Assembly (NCBI GenBank): GCA_035273885.1
Contig: DATEOR010000059.1
Span: 1 to 12,006, forward strand
Source: DATEOR01 sp035273885
GTDB lineage: Bacteria > Actinomycetota > Thermoleophilia > Gaiellales > Gaiellaceae
Length of the DNA: 12,006 nt
Reading direction: 5' to 3'
Below are positions 1 to 7,700 of this stretch, in pieces. The notes below the pieces were generated by a model. The model was not told where the DNA came from and ran no database searches. It saw nothing but the letters and a program-made list of their open reading frames with translations. How positions within the stretch are numbered: the first letter of the stretch is position 1; each line of letters starts with the position of its first letter. Position numbers and translations under genes: made by a program.

Positions 1-1
1 C

Positions 2-466
2 CTCTCCGCCTCGAGCTTCGGCACGAGCGGCGGCTTCATCGACACGCGCACGCTGCCGCAGACGGGCTCCTACCGCATCCTCGTCGATCCGCAGTCGAAC
101 GCGGTCGGCTCTGTCACGCTGACGCTCTACGACGTGCCCGACGATCCGACCGGCACGCTCGTGCTCGGCGGGCCGGCGTCCACGCTCGTGCTCGACGTCC
201 CGGGCCTCAACGGCTGGAGAACGTTCTCGGGGACCGCGGGCCGCACGGTGACACTTCGGCTCACCGCCGTGACGATCGGGACGTCGTGCTGCAGCTCGGC
301 CAAGGTATCCGTGCTCCGGCCGGACGGCACCACGCTCGTCTCGCCGGCGAACTTCGGGACGAGCGGGAAGACGATCTCATTCTCGCTGCCCGCGACGGGC
401 GCCTATTCGATCTTCGTCGACCCGACGTCGAACGCGGTCGGCAACGTCACTCTCTCGGTGAGCTAG
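2..466 (+). CDS. C-terminal part of a repeat-containing, probably secreted protein (5' end outside window)
   Basis: The reading frame is open from base 2 to a TAG at 464-466, giving the last 154 residues of a longer protein. Two copies of one unit are visible. The block FGTSG, then LPxTGxYxIxVDPxSNAVGxVTL, begins near bases 17 and 353, a spacing of 336 bases or 112 residues. Between them lie TGTLVLGGPASTLVLDVPGLNG and FSGTAGRTVTLRLT-type strands and a PDGTTL turn. This looks like the beta-sandwich, PPC-like repeats found in large secreted actinobacterial proteins, including some RHS-associated ones. That family link is from memory of the motif and not proven. A CC pair lies just before the last PDG turn. 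No catalytic domain or sorting signal is seen at the C-terminus, so the function is unknown. The stop overlaps that of the convergent oxidase gene by four bases. Confidence 0.8.
   Translation, partial: LSASSFGTSGGFIDTRTLPQTGSYRILVDPQSNAVGSVTLTLYDVPDDPTGTLVLGGPASTLVLDVPGLNGWRTFSGTAGRTVTLRLTAVTIGTSCCSSAKVSVLRPDGTTLVSPANFGTSGKTISFSLPATGAYSIFVDPTSNAVGNVTLSVS
463..466. other. CTAG shared by two convergent stop codons
   Basis: The plus-strand repeat protein ends with TAG at 464-466. The minus-strand oxidase ends with TAG read from 465-463. The two genes overlap tail-to-tail by exactly these four bases, leaving no room for a terminator between them. Confidence 0.9.
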
Positions 467-1527
467 GCCGGGTTCCGGCCGACGTGCGCCCGGGTGACTG
501 CGCTTGGCGTCGCGCAGCCGAGGAGCCGCAGGGCCAGCTCGACCTCCGCGCGCAGGAGCTCGAGGAGGCCGCGAACGCCATCCTCACCGCCGACGGCGAG
601 TCCCCAGAGCGCGGGCCTGCCGACAAGCACCGCCTCGGCGCCGAGTGCGAGCGCGGTGACCACATCCGTGCCCCGGCGCACGCCGCCGTCCATGAGGACC
701 AGACAGCGCCCCGCGACGGCCTCCACCACCTCGGGCAGGGCGTCGAGGCTCGCCGGCGCGCCGTCGAGCTGGCGGCCGCCGTGGTTGGAGACGATGACGC
801 CGTCGACACCGTGCTCGCAGGCGAGCTTCGCGTCCTCTTCCGTGAGGATTCCCTTGACGAGAATCGGGAGCGTCGAGACGGAGCGGAGCCATTCCAGGTC
901 GCGCCAGGTCACCGACGGGTCGACGACCTCGCTCAGGGTGGCGTGAAAGTCGCCGCGGCCGAGATGCTCGGAGAGATTGGGGAGCGGAAGGTCGCCGGGA
1001 ATCTCGAAAGCGGCGCGCACATCCCGCTCTCTCCGTCCAGCCGCGGGGAGGTCGACTGTGAGCACGATCGCCTCGAAGGCTGCATCCGCCGCCGCCTCGA
1101 CAAGTGCCCGGGTGAAGCCGCGGTCGCGCGACCAGTAGAGCTGGAACCACCGGCGCGCGCCGGGCGCCGCTTCGGCGAGCTGGGCCGGGGACGCGCCTCC
1201 GAGCGTCGAGAGGCACATGATCGTTCCGGTTGCCGCCGTTCCTCGTGCCATCGCGAGGTCGCCGTCCGGATGCGCAAGGTATTGGAACGCCGTGGGCGCG
1301 ACGAGAACCGGCATCGAGATCCCGCTCCCGAGAACGGTCGTCGCCGTGGTGACCGACGCCACGTCGACCAGCATGCGCGGCCGTAGATGCCACCGGCGGA
1401 ACGCCGCCACGTTCTCGGCGAGCGTGCGCTCGTCTCCCGCGCCGCCGACGAAGTAGCCCCACGGGCCCGGGTCGACCTTCTCCTCGGCGAGGCGCTCGTA
1501 GTCCCAGGCGTTCAGCGGCTCGGACAC
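463..1527 (-). CDS. FMN-dependent alpha-hydroxy-acid oxidase/dehydrogenase (lactate or glycolate oxidase family)
   Basis: This 354-residue protein is the usual full length for the family that oxidises 2-hydroxy acids (lactate, glycolate, mandelate) to 2-oxo acids with FMN. The fold markers appear in order: FVGGAGDERTL (about 26-36), APTAFQ (78-82), FQLYW (128-132), TVDLPAAGRRERDVR (157-171), PILVKGI with the FMN Lys225, SNHGGRQLDG with catalytic His249 and substrate Arg252, and DGGVRRGTDV (280-289) binding the FMN phosphate. All key residues seem intact. A longer GTG start at 1578 has no ribosome site. GTG at 1527 has AGGA eight bases upstream and gives the family-like N-terminus SEPLNAWDYERLA, so I chose it. 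The exact substrate cannot be read from sequence. A palindrome about 85 bases upstream may be its operator. Confidence 0.9.
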   Translation of the reverse strand: MSEPLNAWDYERLAEEKVDPGPWGYFVGGAGDERTLAENVAAFRRWHLRPRMLVDVASVTTATTVLGSGISMPVLVAPTAFQYLAHPDGDLAMARGTAATGTIMCLSTLGGASPAQLAEAAPGARRWFQLYWSRDRGFTRALVEAAADAAFEAIVLTVDLPAAGRRERDVRAAFEIPGDLPLPNLSEHLGRGDFHATLSEVVDPSVTWRDLEWLRSVSTLPILVKGILTEEDAKLACEHGVDGVIVSNHGGRQLDGAPASLDALPEVVEAVAGRCLVLMDGGVRRGTDVVTALALGAEAVLVGRPALWGLAVGGEDGVRGLLELLRAEVELALRLLGCATPSAVTRAHVGRNPA

Positions 1528-1611
1528 GCCGCCGATCCTAATGCGTCCCTTCGGGCGGCGAGGCCCCGCCTCCGGCACGCGAAAAGCGCCGCGGGCCAGG
1601 ACGCAGGGAGC

Positions 1612-1631
1612 CCGCGTATGGGCATACGCGG
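1612..1631. promoter_or_regulatory. Perfect 9+2+9 palindrome, candidate operator upstream of the hydroxy-acid oxidase
   Basis: The arms CCGCGTATG (1612-1620) and CATACGCGG (1623-1631) are perfect reverse complements separated by GG. A two-base spacer is too short for a good RNA hairpin loop and there is no T-run, so a dimeric repressor site fits better than a terminator. It lies about 85 bases before the oxidase start, in the 178-base gap after the GGDEF/HD-GYP gene. The core GTATGggCATAC resembles the general shape of GntR-type sites, which often control lactate or glycolate genes. That link is inference, and no regulator gene is visible here. Confidence 0.45.
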
Positions 1632-1705
1632 ACGACCGAGGACGCCGGCCGCTGAGCCTTTGCAGCAGCCGGAGGTGATGGCGCTTGCTGCCCGGAGGGG
1701 CGCTG

Positions 1706-4414
1706 CTAGAGGGGGTGAGCTTGGAGCGCAGCCGGGGCGAGGCGCATGAACGCGGCCACGACCTCGGGGTCGAACTGGGTGCCGGCTCCGCCTTCGAGCT
1801 CCTTGCAGGCGTCCTCGAAGGACATCGCCTTCCGGTACGGGCGATCGGTCGTCATCGCATGGAAGGCGTCGCACACGAAGATGACCCGCGACTCGACGGG
1901 GATGTCCTCCGCGGCGAGCGTGTCGGGATACCCCTTGCCGTCCCAGCGCTCGTGGCAGTGGCGCACGATCGGGCGGACGTCCTCGAGGCGGGCGATCGGG
2001 GCGAGGATCCGCTCGCCGAGCTCGGGATGCGTCTCCATGATCGTGCGCTCCCGCTTCGTCAGCGGGCCCGGCTTCAGGAGGATCGTCGACGGGATGCCGA
2101 TCTTGCCGATGTCGTGGAAGAGGGCGCCGAGCTCGAGGCGCTTGAGCGCAGCAGCGTCGAGGCCGAGCTCGCGGCCGACCTCGAGGGCCATGTCGGTGAT
2201 CCAGCGGGCGTGGGACGACGTGTACTCGTCGTTCGCCTCGAGGGCATTCGCGAGAGCCTCGACCGTGGAGAAGAAGGTTTCCTCGAGGTTGTCGTAGGCG
2301 CCGGCGTTTTGGATCGCGAGCCGCGCCTGGTGGGCGAGGCCGGCGAAGAGACGCATCGTGCGGGGGGTGAAGCCCTGCGTGTCCATGGCGACGATGCAGC
2401 CGCAGCGCTCGCCTTCGAAGTGGAGCGGCGCGACCGCGTAGCTCGCGTCGGGCTCGGGGACGCCGTCGATCGCCTGCAGCTGGTCCGGGCCCATCGTGAA
2501 AGGCTCGGACGCCGACAGGAAGGTGCTCGTGACAGCGTTCGGGTAGCTGAGGCGCTCGGTCTGCGCGCGGATCTCGTCGTCGTAGCCCCAGAAGGCGCGC
2601 GGCGTGAGGTCGCCGCCGGAGATCTCCTCGAGCCACACGGAGACGCGCGGCGCGCCGAGGGAGCGCGCGGTGAGCTCGACGATCCGAGCGAGGACGTCGT
2701 CCATGCCGTCGACGGTCGTGACCTCGCGGCTGAAGTCGAGGAGGGCGTTCGCGATCCAGAGTGATTCCTTCGCGATCTCTGCTTCCTTGCGCTCTGCCTC
2801 GTAGAGGCGCGCGTTCTCGAGCGCGACGGAAGCGTGGCCGGCGAGCACTTCGAGGAGCCGGACGTCGTCCTCGTCGAACTGGGCAACTCCGAGCTTGGAG
2901 ATGACCACCACGCCGCTGACGCGTGAGCCGTACTTGAGCGGGACGGCGACGACGGATTCGTCGATGTCTTCGGTGTTGGGAATCGTGACCGCGAACTCGC
3001 AGTCCATCGCGTTTGCGAGGAGGAGGGGACGGCCGGTCTCTGCCACCCAGCCGGTGAAGCCCTCGCCGAACTCGCAGGTGAGGTCCTCGGCGCTCTCCTC
3101 CGTGTACTGGCCGAGGGTGCCCTTGAAGGCGATCGGGAAGAGGGTGGTGCCGTCGGCGAGATACACGCGACAGTTGTGGTAGTCGATCAGTCCGCGGAGC
3201 TCGTTCACGATCACCGAGCCGATCTGCCGCACGTCGTTCAGTCGGTTGAGGCGGCCCGCGAGGCTCTGCAGCATCTTCAGATGTGCGATCGAGCGAACGT
3301 CTTCGCGCCCGTTCGCGCCGGGGCGCTCCGTGGCCGAGTCGTCGAAGAGGACGCTCTGGTTCTTGCCGCGTGCCTTGGCGGCCATCATCGCGGACTCGGC
3401 GCAGGCGACGAGCTCGCGCGGGTTCATCGCGTGCTCGGGACCCTGGGCGATGCCGATGGAGAGCGTGAGCCGGCCCGCCTGCTCGAACTCCTCGGTGAGC
3501 ATGCGCTCGGTCAGCCTCGCGGCGAGGCCCATCGCGTCGCCGGCGTCGCAGGAAGCCATGATCACGCCGAACTCCTCACCGCCGAGGCGGCAGACGACGT
3601 CGGAAGCGCGCACGGTCTGGCGCAGGATGTCGGCGAGCGCGACAAGCACCTGGTCGCCCGTCCCGTGGCCGTAGATGTCGTTGACGCGCTTGAAGTCGTC
3701 GATGTCGAGCATGAGCACGGCGATCGAGTCGTGCGCACGGCTGATCCGGTTCAGCTCGGCGCGCAGGCGGTCGTGGAAGTAACGGTGGTTGTAGAGCCCG
3801 GTAAGGGAGTCGGTCTGCGCCTCGAGCTCGAGGCCCGCGCGGACCTGCGCGTTGTCGAGGGCGAGCGCGGCCGCGTCGCCGAACCGCTGCGCCAGGTCGA
3901 ACTCCTCTTCCATAAACGCTGCGTCGTCTCCGAGGCGATAGACGTTGAGAGCGCCCTTGACCGTGCCGCGCGCGACGAGCGGGACGGAGATGAGGGCTTC
4001 GGGCTCATCCGGGGGAGTCCCGGGCACGACCTTCACCCGCGGGTCGAGATGCGCGTTGTTCACGAGCTGCGGCTCCCTGTTCTCGACGACCCAGCCCGTG
4101 ATGCCTTCGCCGTAGATCGGCTGGTCGCCCATGATCTCGTCCGCCCACTTGTCTCTCGACATGAGGGGGATGAGTACCCGCCGAGCCTCGTCGGCCTGGT
4201 AGATCGTGAAGGCGTCGAAGGGGATGAGGTCGCCGAGTGTGTCGGCGATTCGCTCGAGCACGGCGTCGAGCTGCTGCTCGGAGAGGACGACGTGGAAGAC
4301 GTCCGCGAGGCGGCGGTAGGAGTCGACCAGCGTGTCGACTCGTGTCAGCGCAGGGCGGGTGGGAGGCGTCATGGACGCATCGTCTCGTGCGACGTTTTCT
4401 CGCAGTACTCCCAT
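1706..4414 (-). CDS. GAF-GGDEF-GAF-GAF-HD-GYP protein: predicted bifunctional c-di-GMP cyclase and phosphodiesterase
   Basis: This is a 902-residue soluble protein with no membrane segment. Domains in order are GAF (about 40-190), GGDEF (about 200-358), GAF (about 385-535), GAF (about 555-705) and HD-GYP (about 710-890). The cyclase half has the metal Asp in MLDIDDFK, an intact RLGGEEF active loop (GGEEF at 278-282) and an RxxD inhibitory site (RASD, 269-272) five residues before it. The HD-GYP half has FHDIGKIGIP (HD at 767-768), METHPELG, and HCHERWDGKGYP with the full GYP. A later motif reads CDAFHAMTTDRPYR, with His where many relatives have Asp. Both activities therefore look possible, with GAF domains as sensors. 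Three ATGs are candidates: 4426 (SD-like GGGAAGG abuts it), 4414 (same SD at 11 bases, chosen) and 4372 (no SD). The stop is TAG. Confidence 0.92.
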   Translation of the reverse strand: MGVLRENVARDDASMTPPTRPALTRVDTLVDSYRRLADVFHVVLSEQQLDAVLERIADTLGDLIPFDAFTIYQADEARRVLIPLMSRDKWADEIMGDQPIYGEGITGWVVENREPQLVNNAHLDPRVKVVPGTPPDEPEALISVPLVARGTVKGALNVYRLGDDAAFMEEEFDLAQRFGDAAALALDNAQVRAGLELEAQTDSLTGLYNHRYFHDRLRAELNRISRAHDSIAVLMLDIDDFKRVNDIYGHGTGDQVLVALADILRQTVRASDVVCRLGGEEFGVIMASCDAGDAMGLAARLTERMLTEEFEQAGRLTLSIGIAQGPEHAMNPRELVACAESAMMAAKARGKNQSVLFDDSATERPGANGREDVRSIAHLKMLQSLAGRLNRLNDVRQIGSVIVNELRGLIDYHNCRVYLADGTTLFPIAFKGTLGQYTEESAEDLTCEFGEGFTGWVAETGRPLLLANAMDCEFAVTIPNTEDIDESVVAVPLKYGSRVSGVVVISKLGVAQFDEDDVRLLEVLAGHASVALENARLYEAERKEAEIAKESLWIANALLDFSREVTTVDGMDDVLARIVELTARSLGAPRVSVWLEEISGGDLTPRAFWGYDDEIRAQTERLSYPNAVTSTFLSASEPFTMGPDQLQAIDGVPEPDASYAVAPLHFEGERCGCIVAMDTQGFTPRTMRLFAGLAHQARLAIQNAGAYDNLEETFFSTVEALANALEANDEYTSSHARWITDMALEVGRELGLDAAALKRLELGALFHDIGKIGIPSTILLKPGPLTKRERTIMETHPELGERILAPIARLEDVRPIVRHCHERWDGKGYPDTLAAEDIPVESRVIFVCDAFHAMTTDRPYRKAMSFEDACKELEGGAGTQFDPEVVAAFMRLAPAALQAHPL

Positions 4415-4431
4415 TGGCCGCGGCATCCTTC

Positions 4432-4468
4432 CCGAAAGCTGCTAAACCTCAATTCTTGCGGCTTTCGG
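4432..4468 (-). promoter_or_regulatory. Inverted repeat in the leader of the GGDEF/HD-GYP gene, abutting its ribosome site
   Basis: CCGAAAGC (4432-4439) and GCTTTCGG (4461-4468) are perfect 8-base complements around a 21-base spacer. On the minus strand the second arm ends within the GGGAAGG Shine-Dalgarno-like sequence (4433-4427). Folding of this stem in the mRNA could therefore affect translation of the c-di-GMP protein. Whether it is a switch, an operator or chance is not settled. Confidence 0.35.
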
Positions 4469-4473
4469 CGCCG

Positions 4474-4495
4474 TCCCCCTCCCTGGAAAGGGGGA
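4474..4495. repeat. 7-base-stem hairpin in the divergent intergenic region
   Basis: TCCCCCT (4474-4480) pairs with AGGGGGA (4489-4495) over an 8-base loop. It is symmetric, so it could form in the leader of either divergent gene: the GGDEF/HD-GYP gene to the left or the small acidic protein to the right. No T-run follows on either side, so it is unlikely to be a classic terminator. Confidence 0.4.
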
Positions 4496-4556
4496 TTAGG
4501 CTCAGTTGCCCCGGCCGTCCGGTTGGAGGATGATCGGGGGCGCCTAGGGGTCCAAA

Positions 4557-4564
4557 AAGGAGGT
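4557..4564 (+). promoter_or_regulatory. Near-perfect Shine-Dalgarno for the small acidic protein
   Basis: AAGGAGGT lies at 4557-4564, five to six bases before the GTG at 4570. This is among the strongest ribosome sites in the window. It is the main reason for calling the short downstream frame a gene and for choosing GTG over the later in-frame ATG at 4615. Confidence 0.75.
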
Positions 4565-4569
4565 CTGCG

Positions 4570-4758
4570 GTGCCCCCGCACTGGTTTCGCCCGCTCAACC
4601 CCGATCCTCACCCCATGAAACCGGGTGAGAAGGTCATCGCGAAGTTCAAGAGCAAGCACGGAAATGCGAAGTTCGCGGTCACGATTTGCGACGAGCAGCC
4701 CGATCCTGCGGCGATCCTGCTGCTCGAGGACGACGACCTCGACCGCGACGACGACTAG
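4570..4758 (+). CDS. Small acidic hypothetical protein (62 residues)
   Basis: A 62-residue frame starts at GTG 4570 behind a near-perfect Shine-Dalgarno and ends at TAG 4756-4758. The N-terminal part is Pro-rich (PPHWFRPLNPDPHPMKPG). The middle is basic (EKVIAKFKSKHGNAKFAV) with a possible short beta strand pair. The tail is strongly acidic (LLLEDDDLDRDDD). It has one Cys, no signal peptide and no membrane segment. I do not recognise a family. Support for a real gene comes from the ribosome site, its placement filling the gap exactly, and a stop sharing CTAG with the convergent cyclase gene. It is divergent from the GGDEF/HD-GYP gene with a 155-base gap, so the two may share control. A role in signalling is only a guess from position. 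Confidence 0.65.
   Translation: MPPHWFRPLNPDPHPMKPGEKVIAKFKSKHGNAKFAVTICDEQPDPAAILLLEDDDLDRDDD
4755..4758. other. Second CTAG shared by convergent stop codons
   Basis: The small acidic gene ends with TAG at 4756-4758, and the minus-strand cyclase gene ends with TAG read 4757-4755. This is the same four-base tail-to-tail overlap as at 463-466. Confidence 0.85.
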
Positions 4759-7700
4759 CTGACCGCGAGGAGGGCCTCGGCCTCGCGAATGTAGCGCTCG
4801 GCGCCCGCGGCCCGGAAGAACGCGAGCGCGAGTTCCAGCTGCGCCTCTGCCTCCTCGCGGCGGCCTTCCGCGAGGAGCTTCTCCGCAGCGGCCAATCGCG
4901 TGACGGCGGCGTCTGCGCGTGCGCCGATCCTGTCGTAGGTCTCGGCCGCGCCCGTTACGTCCCCGTCGACGAATGCCTGGGCGCCTTCGAGCCAGATCGC
5001 CCGCATTCGCACGTGCTGGGTTGCCCCGCGAAGCTCGTTGCCTCGGCCGAGCGCGTCGAGGAGCGCCGAAAACTCGACGATCCACGGGCCCGCGGGAGAG
5101 ACCGGATTCTCTCGCCAGGCCGCGAGAAGCTCATCCACGAGAGCTGAAGCGGCCGGCGGGTCACCGGACGCGTGAACGATGTTCGCCCGCGTCGTGATCG
5201 CCGGGAACCGCACCTGCGGATCGCCCTGCTTCTCGCCGAGCTCAAACGCCGTCGCCGAGCTTTCGAGGGCATTCGCCAGCGAATCCCTGCCCAGATGCAC
5301 GCGCGCGCGAAGAAGGTAGGCATCGGTGGCGTTCAGCGCGTCCGACGTCTCGGCGAGCAGCGCATCGGAGCGCTTCATCAGCTCGTCCCAGTCGCCCTGC
5401 CAGTAGAGGCGGTCGAGCAGCTGGGTCTCCCCCCAGGCGATCCCAATTGCATGCCCGAGCCGCCGTGCCTCCTCGAGCGAGCGCTCGACGAGGTCGTAGC
5501 CCCGCTCCAGGTCGCCGAGCCCGATGTAGATCGCCGAGAGGTTGTTCATGGCCCGCATGAGCTCGAATGAATGTCTCGGCGCGATCGCCATGCTTTGCTC
5601 CAGGTCTTCGATTCCCCTGAGATCGCCGCTCAGGGATCGCGCGATTCCACGTGTGTTCAGGGCGTGCGCCTGCAGCTCCTCGAGGCCGAGCGCCACCGCG
5701 AGCTCGAGCGCTTCCTCGGCGAGCCGGCTCGCCTCGTCCATCTCGTCGGCGATCCCGTAGAAGCGAGCCTGGTTCGCCAGCGCGGCTGCCTTCGCCGGCG
5801 AGGGAGGGCTGTCCGCGAGCAGCGACACGGCCCGGTCAACGGTTTCGGCCGCGTCGTGGGTTCGGCCTTCCGTGAAGTGGAGGACGTCGGCGAGCGCGAC
5901 GAGCGCCATCGCAGCGTGCTCCCGGTCGCCCCTCTCGGTGAAGGCGTCCGCGGCTTGGCGGAGTGCATCCTTGCCACCTCGCTCGCCGTGGAAGAGCGCC
6001 TTGCCGAGGGAGACGAGTATGAACGCCCGGCCAGGATCCCCCTCGGGCCAAAGTTCGAGGGCCTGCTCGTAGAAGCGTGCGGCGGCCGAGAATGCGTTGA
6101 GGGCGAACGACCGGTCGCCGGCCTCGACGAGCGCCGTCCGCGTCCTGGTGGCCAGATCCGGATCCTCGCGGCCGGAGCGGCGGTCGAGGTCGAGCGTGCT
6201 GAGGTAGTGGTAGGCGACCATGTCTGCGAGGTCCTCGGGCCGATCGCCCGCGAGGGCCTCGATCCAGCTCGCCGCGAGCCTGTGCATCTCCGCCCGCCGC
6301 TTCCGGGGAATCTGGCTGTAGGCGACGTCGCGGACGAGCACGTGGCGGAAGACGTACGCGGTTTCGCCCGCGACCGAGGTGCGGCGCTCGCGCCGGACGA
6401 ACTCCTTGCGCTCGAGCGCGTGGATTGCCTGCTCGACCTCACGTTGCGACAGGGCCAGCATGTCGCCGACCGCCCCGGGCCAGAACACCTTGCCGACGAT
6501 CGCCGCGGCCTGGATGAGGCCCTTCTCGTCCGGCGGCAAGGTGTCGAGCCGGGCCGCGATGATGCCCTGGACGGATTCCGGAAGCGGTAGCTCTTCCTCC
6601 GCCTGGGCGAGCATGCGCACGAACTCTTCCGCGTAGAGCGGGTTTCCGCCGGCACGGGTCAGAAGCTCGCTCCGGCGTTCGGCCTGCAGCCGGCCGTCGA
6701 GCAGGGACGAGACGAGCGCGGCGGTGTCGTCCTGCGAAAGCGGCGCCAGGGAGATCGTGGTCGCGTTGCGCTTGCCGCCCCCCCAGCCGGCGCGCCGGTC
6801 GAGGAGCTCCGGCCGGGCCGTGCACAGGATCAGGAGCGGGACGTCGGTCATCCATTCGGCCATCTGGTCGACGAAGTCGAGCAGCCCCTCGTCGGCCCAG
6901 TGCAGGTCCTCGAACACGAGAATGAGCGGACGTTGCTCGGCCAGGGCCTCGAAGAACCGCCGCCAGGCCGCAAGTGCCTCGGCCGCGTGGTCGCCCCCGG
7001 TTTCGGCTCCTGCGCCGAGACCGGCAAGCGGTCGAAGGTGACTCTCGACCCAGCCGGCCTCCTCGCTCTCCTCGATCACGTGCTCGACCGCCGCCCGAAG
7101 CTTGGCCTCGGCGGCCTCGGCGTCGTCGCTCTCCAGGATCCCTGCCTGCGCCTTCGTCATCTCGCCGAGCGCCCAGAAGGCGACGCCGTCGCCGTAGGGA
7201 AGGGAGCGCCCCTGTCTCCACGTGACGTACTGGGCCGGGTCGGAGTCGAGCGCGGAGAAGAGCTCCCACACCAGGCGGCTCTTGCCGATCCCGGGGACGC
7301 CGACCAGCGTGACGAGCTGCGGCGTTCGGTCGCGCTGCGCGCGGGAAACCGCGTCGAGAAGCGCGTTGAGCTCGTCTCCTCGGCCGACGAGCGGCGCACC
7401 GCCGCGGAACGCGATGTCGACGCCGAGGCGCGCCTTCGGCACGACCGGCTCCCAGACGGGCACAGGCTCGGATTTCCCCTTTGCCTGCACGGCGTCCGCA
7501 TCGCGGTATTCGATGGAGTGGTCAGTGGCGCGTCGCGTTGCCTCATCGACGAGGATCCCGTCGGCGGGCGCAGCGCTCTGCAGACGTGAGGCCGTGTTGA
7601 GGACGTCGCCCGCTGCGAGCTGCTCGCCTTGCTCGGGGCGGGCGGCGAGGTTGACGAGCGCTTCCCCCGTCGCTGCGCCAATGCGAAGGGAAAGGCCCAG

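Noticed and set aside
286..1386. Long plus-strand open frame opposite the hydroxy-acid oxidase
   Set aside because: The translation is Arg/Ala/Gly-rich with no domain, typical of the strand opposite a GC-rich gene; the minus strand holds an unmistakable oxidase.
1528..1611. Searched for a terminator or small RNA after the GGDEF/HD-GYP gene
   Set aside because: Only weak GC-rich pairings and no T-run on the minus strand; nothing supportable besides the palindrome at 1612-1631.
1512..2636. Second minus-strand frame inside the HD-GYP region
   Set aside because: It is an Arg-rich out-of-frame shadow of the HD-GYP domain; the main frame is continuous with all motifs, so there is no frameshift.
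4448..4477. Possible sigma-28-like promoter (CTCAA, 15-17 bases, GCCG)
   Set aside because: The -10 half reads GCCGTCC rather than GCCGATA; the match is too weak to report as a promoter.
3176..4618. 480-codon plus-strand open frame opposite the GGDEF/HD-GYP gene
   Set aside because: It is antisense to clear GAF and GGDEF motifs, its composition is skewed to Arg/Asp/Val/His, and it crosses the divergent intergenic region and overlaps the small gene.
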